Shown here in pieces: positions 37,967 to 46,067 of a DNA stretch of 64,000 bases. Positions within the stretch are counted from its first letter, which is position 1. Each line of letters starts with the position of its first letter. Below the pieces are notes generated by a model. The model saw nothing but the letters and a program-made list of their open reading frames with translations, was not told the DNA's origin and searched no databases. Source of the DNA: Mogibacterium diversum (GTDB taxonomy: Bacteria > Bacillota > Clostridia > Peptostreptococcales > Anaerovoracaceae). The stretch is from assembly GCF_002998925.1 (NCBI RefSeq), contig NZ_CP027228.1, positions 1,054,001 through 1,118,000 on the forward strand, given 5' to 3'. The translations under genes were made by a program, and so were the position numbers.

Positions 37967-38349
37967 CCCTAATCCCCTACATTTGAACTGTGTTTCACAA
38001 TTTATTGTAAAGATATAAAAATCTTATAATCCTTTAACCCCAATGGTTACATTAAATCTAGAAATTTAATATGCTGTATTATAACACCATTTTTTGTAAT
38101 TTAAACAAATTTATCATATATTTTTGTGATATTTCACTAACATTTGCTAAAACCATTGAAATTTCAACGATAAACCGATGCAGAAAATTTGCACTTTATC
38201 GCGTACACTGGTTTCCAGTTTATATTCTTAGAACTGTTAATTTTGCATTCAAAAAAGACTCCTCTCATCGCAAATGCGTCAAGAGGAGTCTTTTGGAATA
38301 TTAATTAACTTGTGAATAATATATTGCAAGTGCTGTAATTGATAGGATT
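37967..38349. other. Non-coding stretch, AT-rich, with one terminator
   Basis: No credible gene. It holds the mscS terminator at 38251-38294. On the minus strand a TATAAT at about 38084-38089 lies upstream of the M20 gene, but I find no well-placed -35 box. The rest is AT-rich without clear structure. Confidence 0.55.
38251..38294 (-). terminator. Terminator after the MscS-type gene
   Basis: AAAAGACTCCTCT and AGAGGAGTCTTTT enclose a 16-base loop; T-runs lie on both strands. Confidence 0.85.
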
Positions 38350-39144
38350 TTACTTACCATCAGAATCGTTCACATGCACATCGAGCTGACTATAAGGAAG
38401 CACGATATCTGATTCAAGCAGGCACTTCTGCAGCACGCCCATAGCAGCTCTTCTCGTTACCCACTTGTCCTTCGGTTTACACCAATATCTGATTCTATAT
38501 ATTGCAGATGTTGCATCGAAGCTCTGAACAGCTAGGTACTCAGAATTCTTAATACCCTTAATTGCTTTGATCTTTTTAGCGCAGTCCGTCAGAACCTCCC
38601 TGACATGCTCCGGATCTTCATCGTATCTGAGGCCGATATCTATATCGTATACACCATTAGTTATGCCCACTTTAGTGATATTTCTGTTACAGATAGTGAC
38701 ATTGTCTCCGGTATTTAGGCTCGTGTACTGTGTGGTTTGAAGGGTGAACAGCGTAACTATACCTTCATCGTCATCAATCTTAATAACATCACCAACTTTA
38801 AAGGCTTTGTCATTAATTATATGCATACCCATTAGAACATCCTTGAACACGTCTTGCATCGCCATGCCGAAGACTGCACCAGCAACACCGACACCGGCGA
38901 TAATGGATGTAACCCGTATATTATTCACTTCGAGTACCGCCAATGCTGCAATTATCCATGTTACGGTTTTCATGAGTCTAAACGTCGATCTTACTATCGC
39001 GTTCATCTGCACCGTATTGTTGGTCTTTTTGACATAGAGCTTATGCGTATGCTCTATGACGAGCGTCGCAATGATGGTGACTAAGATGATGACTATGCTG
39101 CTAATAAATTGTGCCGAAGTAACCATTTTAACTATTATATCCAC
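38350..39144 (-). CDS. Small-conductance mechanosensitive channel (MscS family)
   Basis: 264 residues, three membrane helices and a beta/alpha cytoplasmic domain. The pore-lining helix is IIAGVGVAGAVFGMAMQDVF, and GDVIKIDDDEGIVTLFTLQT is the beta-domain signature. It opens under membrane tension to release solutes after osmotic downshock. It lies nine bases after a GNAT gene, probably in one transcript. Confidence 0.93.
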   Translation of the reverse strand: MDIIVKMVTSAQFISSIVIILVTIIATLVIEHTHKLYVKKTNNTVQMNAIVRSTFRLMKTVTWIIAALAVLEVNNIRVTSIIAGVGVAGAVFGMAMQDVFKDVLMGMHIINDKAFKVGDVIKIDDDEGIVTLFTLQTTQYTSLNTGDNVTICNRNITKVGITNGVYDIDIGLRYDEDPEHVREVLTDCAKKIKAIKGIKNSEYLAVQSFDATSAIYRIRYWCKPKDKWVTRRAAMGVLQKCLLESDIVLPYSQLDVHVNDSDGK

Positions 39145-39153
39145 GCTATCCCC

Positions 39154-39705
39154 CTATCCTTGGAACACCGACAAGTCGTCCAAGCTCAATAAGGACGATA
39201 GCACTCCAAAGCCTTCTACATCTTGATAAAACTCATCAATCTGCCTAGCTCCATAATGCTTATATATCTCTTCTGCCTTGGTATTCCCTGCAAATACATC
39301 TATTACCATCTGCGAATATCCGGTGCTCGCAGATCTGCTTCCCATCGTAAACAGGAGCCTTCGTCCAATACCGAAATCCCTGTAGGAAGCCTTGATGTGA
39401 AGCATCTCAAGCCAGAATGCACCAAGTACATCTGGCGAGGGTGTGCCCGCTACGAAACCGACAATTTCACCAGCACCAGCCTCTTCACCATCGGATAAGA
39501 GTTCAGCAACAAACATTTCATTTCCCGGTGCAAGGAAGTATGCGTCCATTCTGCTCGCTGCACTCTCAGGGTTCACAGAGCTTAAATATCTCTTATCCAG
39601 TATATTTGCATATGTATCATGATAGTTCTCTGATAGGATGCGCCCAACCTCAGCTATGTCGGAACGCTTCGCCTCACGAATTTTAATATTTTGAATATCT
39701 TTCAT
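39154..39705 (-). CDS. GNAT-family N-acetyltransferase
   Basis: 183 residues. The acetyl-CoA-binding region is EMLHIKASYRDFGIGRRLLF, with the Q/R-x-x-G-x-G/A motif read as RDFGIGR; the C-terminal VFAGNTKAEEIYKHYGARQI is motif B. The acceptor is unknown. It is probably co-transcribed with the mscS-like gene. Confidence 0.85.
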   Translation of the reverse strand: MKDIQNIKIREAKRSDIAEVGRILSENYHDTYANILDKRYLSSVNPESAASRMDAYFLAPGNEMFVAELLSDGEEAGAGEIVGFVAGTPSPDVLGAFWLEMLHIKASYRDFGIGRRLLFTMGSRSASTGYSQMVIDVFAGNTKAEEIYKHYGARQIDEFYQDVEGFGVLSSLLSLDDLSVFQG

Positions 39706-39780
39706 ACTATAGACCTGCCTTATTCATACATTACTCTATAGTATACACGAATTTTCATTTTAATTCCTTAAAGTAATAAC

Positions 39781-39888
39781 TTATTCCCAGTGTCCTTCAC
39801 TGACAAGCACCTGCTCGGTGTATGCCTCTTTAACGACAACTGTTTTGGTCGTCACATGCGGAGCCGCATATGTATGTAGTCCATTTCA
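39781..39888 (-). pseudogene. In-frame C-terminal remnant behind the TGA of the lipoprotein gene
   Basis: After the TGA at 39888-39886 the same frame stays open for 34 more codons to TAA at 39781. It reads NGLHTYAAPHVTTKTVVVK and then EAYTEQVLVSEGHWE, which looks like real protein and like the upstream KTVTHPAVTRQQKF repeat. With it, the CQCGATFKTNAEWQSH finger would gain a second histidine eight residues on. This suggests a nonsense mutation, or read-through, in a longer ancestral protein. Confidence 0.55.
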
Positions 39889-40398
39889 AGGCTTTGGCCT
39901 ATGAGACTGCCACTCTGCATTTGTTTTGAAAGTGGCACCGCACTGACAAGTGTAATAATCGATAAATTTCTGTTGACGCGTCACCGCTGGATGCGTAACC
40001 GTCTTATATACTGCAGGCACCCACTTTTTCTTTGAATGGGATGAGCTACTATGGCTAGAGTCGCTACTGTCTTTTTTCGACTTCTCCTCTTTTGCCCGCT
40101 CTTTTTCCTTTGCCTTTTCTTTCTCTTTTTTCTTTTCCTTTGCTTTTTCCTCTTCTCGTGTTTTGCTACTGGAATCATCACTACCACTTGCTTCACTCTC
40201 GCCTTCGTTGTCAGACTTAGAGCTATCTGATGATTTGCCAGATGCAGACTTTTCCTTTGTAACTTCTACCTTCTTTTTACCTCTCCCCTTCTCGCTCTTA
40301 TCAGCACCGCAGCTTGCGAGCCCTATAGCTAAAGCAAGAGAGAGGATAATAACCGCAATAATACTTAGCAGCTTATTATCAAATAAGCGTTTCTGCAT
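39886..40398 (-). CDS. Lysine/glutamate/serine-rich lipoprotein, probably shortened by a TGA
   Basis: 170 residues from ATG 40398 (MQKRLFDNKLL). The frame further up to 40455 runs through the terminator of the preceding gene, so it is not used. A signal helix ends in the lipobox LASC (Cys31), giving a lipid-anchored outside protein. Residues about 35-120 are low-complexity Lys/Glu/Ser (KEKKKEKEKAKEKERAKEEK). The end has YKTVTHPAVTRQQKFIDYY and an incomplete zinc-finger-like CQCGATFKTNAEWQSH. The function is unknown; the rod-like charged middle could span the wall. The stop is TGA and the frame continues beyond it. Confidence 0.65.
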   Translation of the reverse strand: MQKRLFDNKLLSIIAVIILSLALAIGLASCGADKSEKGRGKKKVEVTKEKSASGKSSDSSKSDNEGESEASGSDDSSSKTREEEKAKEKKKEKEKAKEKERAKEEKSKKDSSDSSHSSSSHSKKKWVPAVYKTVTHPAVTRQQKFIDYYTCQCGATFKTNAEWQSHRPKP

Positions 40399-40426
40399 TC
40401 CCCATTTTCTCTCTTTCAAGTAGTTT

Positions 40427-40461
40427 AAAAAATGAGATGGAGCATAGCACTCCATCTCATT
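40427..40461 (-). terminator. Terminator of the large surface protein gene
   Basis: AATGAGATGGAG and CTCCATCTCATT around a seven-base loop, then TTTTTTAAAC on the minus strand. Confidence 0.88.
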
Positions 40462-40496
40462 CGATAATGCTTTTGTTCCCTAGTTTACATTTTGAG

Positions 40497-43400
40497 CTAT
40501 GCGTTTTTCTTCCTCATAGCAACCACAACGCCTAGTAGCATGCTTGCAATTACGAAAGCAAACATAAACTCAAATCCTGCTGAGTCACCTGTTTTAACTA
40601 CAGTTCTGATGTTCTTTCCATTTAGAGTAGCTTTTCCGTTAGGAGCCTTATTAGCTGCGCGAGAAACTACTGCAAACTCCGAATTTACAGAACCGTTGCT
40701 GAAACGAGCGGTTACAGCATGCTTTCCTGGTCTTAGAGATCTTAAGTATGATGCATGTAAGGTAATTCTTGCACTTCCCTTTACAACGTCGTAGTTGCTT
40801 GGATCTACAACCTTACCATCGATCTCAACGCCCTTGAATCTCTCAAAAGTCTTTTCGTCATCAGTCTTAGACTTAACAACTATGAGCAGACCGTTATCAT
40901 CACCATTCCAAGCGAGATTTCCATTCGCTACATAATACTCAGGCGAAACGTTAGTATTTCCGCCATTATTACCTGGAGTTGGCACGTTTGGCTGTGTGCT
41001 ATTGTTATCTCCCTGATTGTTTCCTGGGTTTACAGGATTTACTGGTTTTTCAGGTGTAACAGGCTTCTCAGGCTCCGCTGGTGTTACTGGCTTTTCAGGC
41101 TCTGCCTGCTTGTGGTCAGTGTACTCGATAACATTGTTGTAAAGCGACATCGAAGGCATGTCAAACGCTACGATGTATCCACCGTCAGATGCTAAGATCT
41201 GCTTGAATGGAACCTTTACAAGCTTACCCTCTTTATCAACGTAGTAAACCTGCTTCACATCCTTACCATCTGGAACCAGTCTGCTGATCTTGAAGTTTCC
41301 TCTTACAAGCTTCGACAGCTCGGTACGATACATGTTGATCATATCGATGTCTAGGACTTCATAATCCTTTCCTTCAAGACCCTTTACAGTTTCGTTAGGT
41401 AGCTTTCTAACGCTAACCAGATACTCTCCATTTCCGAAGTGTAAACCAGTCACAGCTGTAGTGTTATCAATATCGATAAGCTGTGTGTTATTCTTACCCT
41501 CTTCGCTCTTAGGCTTTAGGATAAGCTCATTGACACTACCGCAGCTGAAGTGATTAAATGCATACTTTGCTGCTCCCCACTCAGACTTGTCCTTCATAGT
41601 CATAGGGAAGGAATCTATTGTATATCTAGGATCGTCTACATATACCATGTAGTTCTGATCTTCAATAAGCGAGTATTCAACTACACCTTCATTAACCTTC
41701 GCTGTAACTTCGTCGTATTCGCTTACAAACTTAATATTTACACCATCAATAGGATTGTGGTCCTTATCGAAAACTGGAAGTGTATAAGCGACACGCTTTG
41801 CAGCTTCAGGGTTGCTCACATACATCGATCTTAGAGTCAAGTAGAATGCATCTACTTTTCTTCCGTTATCCTTAGAAGGAACAGGCTTCTCACCAGTCTT
41901 ATTTAGCACCATGTATGCGTTAGGCATTTCAAAGTCGCCATCTTCAGCAAATACGATATAATTATTGCCCTTAACCATCTCAACGTCAGGTAGAACACCA
42001 TTACTTGACTCTACTTTTGTCTCAATAGTCTGAGTTGTTGCATTGTAGAAGATAAATGTAACCTTCTTATTAACAGGTTTATACTCGTTACCAGACTTTC
42101 TTAGAACTGGCATGTTCTTGAGAATGACCTTTTCCTTCTCGTAAATCTTCGCATACTGCTCAGGCTTATACTTTGCACAATCCTCGCATTCGCCACATGG
42201 ATTGCAATCTTCGATATTGTTATTTCCAGTATTTTCTCCTGGCTTAACGATGTCGCTCCCTGGCTTCTTGCCGTCTTTTCTAACAAGTTCTATAGCACTG
42301 CACTGCAGATAACCATTTATATCGTTAGCATCATAGCCTTCGATAATAGGGTTATACTTGCCCTGCTTATTCTGCTTCATGGTGAACTCAATCTTGTTCT
42401 TCATAACGTAGGTATCGTTCTCATCTAGCTTAAGCTCGTAAGGAACGTTTCCTTCGGTATTGATTGTAACTTCACCCTGCTCACTGTAGATAACCTTCGA
42501 CTTGCCGTTGTCCTTACGAACTAATCTGAAAGGTAGACCTGCCTTTGCCACATAGCCGCCATCAGAAACCTTTAGAACTGTAATGTTGGAATTCGATTTA
42601 GGATTCTCTAATTCGCTCTGCTCTTTCACCTTGTGGAATACAAGCTTTGCAATCGGCTTCTCTGGTGCGCCTATACCCTCGTCATAATCGTAGTATAGTG
42701 GATACTCGTTTTCATATCTTGCATATATACGCATCAGATGCTTGCTGTTGTAAGCGCCAACGATCGTGTAGTCAGAATATGATGGATTAGCGGTATCCAT
42801 ACCAATCTTATACTGCGTCTCAGCTTTCATCTTAACGCCGTGGATCTTACCATCCTTAACAGTGTATTTTTCAAATTCATATGACCAATCAGCAACTCTG
42901 CTCATATCTATGAGTTCTAGCTGAACACCGTCAGGCATTGGTGTTCCATCATCCAGAGTTACATCTATATCACGAACGTTTGCTAATTCACCTTTTTCTA
43001 CTCTCTTCTTCTCCGCAGGCTTTGGCTCAGATGGGGTTTCGTCATTGTCTTCGATTTCCTTGAGAGTGACGGTCGTCACTGGTTTATTCTCCAGAAGCTT
43101 CTTGTTATGTCTGTCGTACCATACAAGTGTCTTGCCGTTTGACGCTATTGCAACAGGAATTGTGCCAAGATTTGCATCAGCTTCAACGACTTTGTGAGTA
43201 TCCATCTTCTCATCTTCCCACGAGAGACCTAGTCGATACTGCTTGTCAGAGATTAGCTGAAGCTCTAGTTTTCCGTTCTTAACTTCGTAATCCTTTTGGT
43301 CATTGTTATCTGGATCTTCAAGTGTGAAGGCTGTTCCGTCTTCAACAGGTGTTCCATCCTTATATACGACTTTTACGGATGCCTTAACCACCTTCTTAGA

Positions 43401-43667
43401 TGATGCAGATGTTGCTAAAGGCTTTTCACCTGCAGGTGTCGCAGGAGCCGCAGCTGGTTTATTCTGTGCTGCATCTCTTGTAGTAGCACTTGCCGCTTCG
43501 CTAGAAACGCCTTCACTCTCGGTAGTTGCAGCATTTGCAGCAGCCGTGCCTTCTGCAGCAGAGGTATCGTCAGCCATTACATGCCACGGCATCATGGTGA
43601 GTATCAGGATAGCTGTAAGCAATACTCCTGAGACCTTCGCCTTTAATTCTTTCTTCTTCGTAACCAT
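40497..43667 (-). CDS. Large cell-surface protein with repeated beta domains and C-terminal anchor
   Basis: 1056 residues. A signal peptide (MVTKKKELKAKVSGVLLTAI to about residue 32, cleavage after VMA) is followed by an Ala/Thr/Glu linker. Several related beta-rich modules follow, starting with phrases such as VKVVYKDGTPVEDGTAFTLE and IDVTLDDGTPMPDGVQLELI, as in SpaA/Cna-B or carboxypeptidase-regulatory-like folds. A C-x2-C-x2-C-x2-C cluster (CNPCGECEDC) lies near the middle. A Pro-rich PEKPVTP region and an Ig-like LITLHASYLRSLRPGKH-type module (here ARITLHASYLRSLRPGKHAV) precede the end. The C-terminus is VVKTGDSAG, a membrane helix and RKKNA, a sorting-signal layout without the usual LP. 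Likely an adhesin or pilus-like protein. Confidence 0.8.
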   Translation of the reverse strand: MVTKKKELKAKVSGVLLTAILILTMMPWHVMADDTSAAEGTAAANAATTESEGVSSEAASATTRDAAQNKPAAAPATPAGEKPLATSASSKKVVKASVKVVYKDGTPVEDGTAFTLEDPDNNDQKDYEVKNGKLELQLISDKQYRLGLSWEDEKMDTHKVVEADANLGTIPVAIASNGKTLVWYDRHNKKLLENKPVTTVTLKEIEDNDETPSEPKPAEKKRVEKGELANVRDIDVTLDDGTPMPDGVQLELIDMSRVADWSYEFEKYTVKDGKIHGVKMKAETQYKIGMDTANPSYSDYTIVGAYNSKHLMRIYARYENEYPLYYDYDEGIGAPEKPIAKLVFHKVKEQSELENPKSNSNITVLKVSDGGYVAKAGLPFRLVRKDNGKSKVIYSEQGEVTINTEGNVPYELKLDENDTYVMKNKIEFTMKQNKQGKYNPIIEGYDANDINGYLQCSAIELVRKDGKKPGSDIVKPGENTGNNNIEDCNPCGECEDCAKYKPEQYAKIYEKEKVILKNMPVLRKSGNEYKPVNKKVTFIFYNATTQTIETKVESSNGVLPDVEMVKGNNYIVFAEDGDFEMPNAYMVLNKTGEKPVPSKDNGRKVDAFYLTLRSMYVSNPEAAKRVAYTLPVFDKDHNPIDGVNIKFVSEYDEVTAKVNEGVVEYSLIEDQNYMVYVDDPRYTIDSFPMTMKDKSEWGAAKYAFNHFSCGSVNELILKPKSEEGKNNTQLIDIDNTTAVTGLHFGNGEYLVSVRKLPNETVKGLEGKDYEVLDIDMINMYRTELSKLVRGNFKISRLVPDGKDVKQVYYVDKEGKLVKVPFKQILASDGGYIVAFDMPSMSLYNNVIEYTDHKQAEPEKPVTPAEPEKPVTPEKPVNPVNPGNNQGDNNSTQPNVPTPGNNGGNTNVSPEYYVANGNLAWNGDDNGLLIVVKSKTDDEKTFERFKGVEIDGKVVDPSNYDVVKGSARITLHASYLRSLRPGKHAVTARFSNGSVNSEFAVVSRAANKAPNGKATLNGKNIRTVVKTGDSAGFEFMFAFVIASMLLGVVVAMRKKNA

Positions 43668-44075
43668 TACTTTCCTTTCCTAATTGATTGTAGTCAATAA
43701 GTGTATTTGTACAAAAAACAACAATAGTCGTACCACGATTCGCGCCCATCTCACGAATAACGGCATAACTATGTATCGTATTTTATGTTAACATTCTATC
43801 GCACTGGAAAAAGTGTTAACAATAATTCATACTTATATCGCCGTGTACAACTATTGATACTTTTTATTATTAAATTTTATTATACAAAGAAAATTTATTG
43901 CCTACGGACATGCTGTAAATGTATGTATTACACTAAATTATATTGTTATCTTGCGCAAACTTCTGGCATTCATTCCTCAGTAGTTCTCTATCTCTCCGCT
44001 ATTTTTTATGATAAGATGTGTAATTTTTTGGTATAATAAGAAATCAATAAGCTTGATACTAGAGGAGGAATCGAC
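43668..44075. other. Non-coding stretch between two divergent genes
   Basis: No gene seen in 408 bases. For the surface protein (minus strand) TTGTTA, 18 bases, TAGAAT is a promoter candidate around 43794-43823. Two identical palindromes TGTTAACA (43786-43793 and 43814-43821) flank or overlap it. For the plus-strand gene there is TTTGGTATAAT near 44026-44036. A long AT-rich part lies between. Confidence 0.5.
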
Positions 44076-44630
44076 TTGATAGAAACTGACCACATCATAC
44101 TTCGCAAGGCATCCTTTGCTGACTGCGACCTTTTCGCGGAATGGGAATCGCGAGAAACCGTAATCGAGCACTTCTGCACGACTGGCAAAAGAAACCTAGA
44201 TACGATAACAGACGAATTTCACAACGTCATTCATGACCCATCTCGCGAATGGATGACAATAGTTGAGAAATCTAGCAAAAAGCCTCTGGGAAAAATTGAT
44301 ATCACCAACATTGATCCCATCAATGATTCACTAAATATCGCCATTATTTATCTCGCTGACGAAGCGGCTCGTGGCAAAGGCTACGGAACAGAATCGATGG
44401 AAGCGCTTCTTCGCCATGCTTTCGAGGAGCTCGGTACACATAGAGTTACCGTTTCTCATTTTCCTGATGACAAAGTCGCTTCGAACCTATACACTAAGCT
44501 AGGTTTTAGAACAGAAGGTATACTCAAGCTAGCCGGAAAACGAAGCAATGAGTATTTCGATATGGAGCTTCGAGCTATTCTGGTAGAAGAGTGGGATGAA
44601 CAGAACGAAATGAAAGCTTTAAAGGCTTGA
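44076..44630 (+). CDS. GNAT-family acetyltransferase, RimJ/RimL type
   Basis: 184 residues, starting with TTG at 44076 behind a strong GAGGAGG. The opening IETDHIILRKASFADCDLFA and the core YLADEAARGKGYGTESMEAL (acetyl-CoA loop RGKGYG) are typical of ribosomal-protein or amino-acid acetyltransferases of the RimJ/L group. Motif B is NLYTKLGFRTEG. The acceptor is unknown. The rplM promoter begins inside its last codon. Confidence 0.88.
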   Translation: MIETDHIILRKASFADCDLFAEWESRETVIEHFCTTGKRNLDTITDEFHNVIHDPSREWMTIVEKSSKKPLGKIDITNIDPINDSLNIAIIYLADEAARGKGYGTESMEALLRHAFEELGTHRVTVSHFPDDKVASNLYTKLGFRTEGILKLAGKRSNEYFDMELRAILVEEWDEQNEMKALKA

Positions 44631-44655
44631 CTTTGAACACTTTGAGTAATATAAT
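44627..44655 (+). promoter_or_regulatory. Promoter of the rplM-rpsI operon
   Basis: TTGACT at 44627-44632, 17 bases, TATAAT at 44650-44655. It overlaps the stop codon of the acetyltransferase gene. Confidence 0.8.
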
Positions 44656-44661
44656 TTTTAG

Positions 44662-44801
44662 GCATATTGTGCAAATGGAGCAGGGCTCTACCCGGTAGCT
44701 CCGACACTAAGTTATTTTTAGTATGTCGAACAAGATCCTAGGATCCTAGTAGACAGTGCCGAAATCGATCTTCGGATCTGAGTAGGTAGAAAGGAAAGAA
44801 T
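44662..44801 (+). promoter_or_regulatory. Structured leader of rplM, candidate L13 autoregulation element
   Basis: About 140 untranslated bases with successive hairpins: GGAGC...GCTCC (44677-44702), CGACA...TGTCG (44702-44728), the palindrome GATCCTAGGATC, and GATC-TTCG-GATC. In Firmicutes, L13 can bind a leader of its own mRNA; that this is such an element is inference from position and structure. Confidence 0.4.
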
Positions 44802-45230
44802 ATGAAGTCTTACATCGCTAAGCCTGCAGATATCGACCACAAGTGGTATGTTATCGATGCAGAGGACAAGACTCTAGGTAAGGTTGCAGCTGAGATTGCA
44901 ATGATCCTAAGAGGAAAGAAGAAGCCTATCTACACACCTCACGTTGACTGCGGAGATTACGTAGTTGTTGTAAACGCTGAGAAGGTAGCAGTAACTGGCA
45001 AGAAGGAAAAGCAGAAGATTTACAAGAGCCACAGTGGATATCCAGGTGGTCTCAAGGAGACAACTCTTGCAGAACTTCGCGCTAAAAAGCCAGAAGAGAT
45101 CATCCGTCACGCTGTTAAGGGCATGATGCCTAAGGGCAAGCTCGGCAGACAGATGTTCAAGAAGCTAAAGGTATACGCAGGACCTGAGCACCCACATGCT
45201 GCACAGAATCCTGAAGAGTGGACATTCTAG
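44802..45230 (+). CDS. rplM: 50S ribosomal protein L13
   Basis: 142 residues, standard length. Blocks: WYVIDAEDKTLGKVAAEIA, GDYVVVVNAEKVAVTGKK, and AVKGMMPKGKLGRQMFKKLK. L13 is an early assembly protein of the large subunit. It precedes rpsI by 17 bases, the universal order. Codon use is typical of a highly expressed gene. Confidence 0.99.
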   Translation: MKSYIAKPADIDHKWYVIDAEDKTLGKVAAEIAMILRGKKKPIYTPHVDCGDYVVVVNAEKVAVTGKKEKQKIYKSHSGYPGGLKETTLAELRAKKPEEIIRHAVKGMMPKGKLGRQMFKKLKVYAGPEHPHAAQNPEEWTF

Positions 45231-45247
45231 GAAGGGAGGATTAGAAG

Positions 45248-45643
45248 ATGGCTAAAGAAATGTATCAGGCAACAGGAAGAAGAAAATCTTCAATTGCTAG
45301 AGTCAGATTACTCCCTGGAACAGGAAGAATCGTTGTAAACAAGAAGGACCTCGAAGATTACTTCGGACTTGAAGTTCTTAAGAACGAGGTTAAGAGACCT
45401 TTTGAAATCACTGGAACAACTGGAAAGTACGATGTAATCGCACTAGTTAACGGTGGTGGTACAACAGGACAGGCTGGAGCACTTAGACATGGTATCTCAA
45501 GAGCACTTTGTGAAGTAGATGCTGAGGCTAACAGACCAGCACTTAAGGCCGCTGGATTCCTAACGAGAGACCCTCGTATGAAGGAAAGAAAGAAGTACGG
45601 TCTCAAGAAAGCTAGAAGAGCTAGCCAGTTCTCGAAGCGTTAA
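45248..45643 (+). CDS. rpsI: 30S ribosomal protein S9
   Basis: 131 residues, complete. YQATGRRKSSIARVRLLPG at the start, GGGTTGQAGALRHGISRAL in the middle, and the basic tail ending RRASQFSKR, whose last residues reach the P-site tRNA. The prophage begins behind its terminator, and the end of the gene is intact. Confidence 0.99.
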   Translation: MAKEMYQATGRRKSSIARVRLLPGTGRIVVNKKDLEDYFGLEVLKNEVKRPFEITGTTGKYDVIALVNGGGTTGQAGALRHGISRALCEVDAEANRPALKAAGFLTRDPRMKERKKYGLKKARRASQFSKR

Positions 45644-45657
45644 TTTAATAAGGTTTA

Positions 45658-45692
45658 TAAATCCCCGATTCCGTTGGAATTTGGGGATTTTT
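45658..45692 (+). terminator. Terminator of the rplM-rpsI operon
   Basis: AAATCCCC-ATTCC and GGAAT-GGGGATTT pair around a short loop, followed by TTTTTCTTTC. Confidence 0.85.
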
Positions 45693-45724
45693 CTTTCTCT
45701 GCGTTTCCCCGAAATCATCTATAT

Positions 45725-45753
45725 TAGTAACAAACTAGTAACACACTAGTAAC
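45725..45753. repeat. Three TAGTAAC repeats with an 11-base period
   Basis: TAGTAAC occurs at about 45725, 45736 and 45747, with four-base spacers AAAC and ACAC. An 11-base period puts the copies on about the same DNA face. Possible arm sites for the integrase or for an excision factor. Confidence 0.65.
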
Positions 45754-45770
45754 AAAAATTCCGTTTAACT

Positions 45771-45883
45771 AGGGGTGACATGGTGACATGTAAATATCAA
45801 TTTATAACTATAGGGAATATATTAAGTAGTAAGTTATATTAATTATGTATAAACGTGTTTTGTAACGTCACCATGTCACCCCT
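45771..45883. repeat. 17-base inverted repeat around an AT-rich core
   Basis: AGGGGTGACATGGTGAC at 45771-45787 and its exact complement at 45867-45883. Each arm contains two copies of GGTGAC spaced by eight bases. The 79 bases between are very AT-rich and without a reading frame. Confidence 0.75.
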
Positions 45884-45929
45884 TGGAGATTTAAAACTAG
45901 ACGTTTATCATGTGCTAAATTAGAACAAT

Positions 45930-45961
45930 AAAAAAATCGGGGAATTAATCCCCGATTTTTT
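45930..45961 (-). terminator. Terminator of the phage late operon
   Basis: AAAAAATCGGGG, seven-base loop, CCCCGATTTTTT; a T-run lies on both strands. It is about 110 bases past the lysin stop. Confidence 0.85.
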
Positions 45962-46067
45962 CGTCTTATTAAGATGTGATTATAACATGTTGAAACCTAT
46001 TACATCTATCACGGCTATGTAGTGTGCTTCGCTAAAAAATACAGCTATATCGTTAAATATCCGCATG

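Larger units (their letters stand above)
45693..46067. other. Non-coding junction between rpsI and the prophage lysis gene
   Basis: No gene. In order: three TAGTAAC repeats, a 17-base inverted repeat 79 bases apart with an AT-rich middle, the phage late terminator (45930-45961) and about 100 unremarkable bases. The attachment site should be in here or at the end of rpsI. Confidence 0.6.

Noticed and set aside
39886..39888. Selenocysteine codon in the lipoprotein.
   Set aside because: No hairpin resembling a SECIS element directly behind the TGA was seen, and the protein has no redox motif.
39981..40423. Overlapping frames opposite to or within the Lys/Glu/Ser-rich lipoprotein.
   Set aside because: Low-complexity sequence leaves several frames open by chance.
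40399..40455. Longer start of the lipoprotein gene (MECYAPSHFLN...).
   Set aside because: These codons are the terminator hairpin of the preceding gene, and the signal peptide starts at the later ATG.
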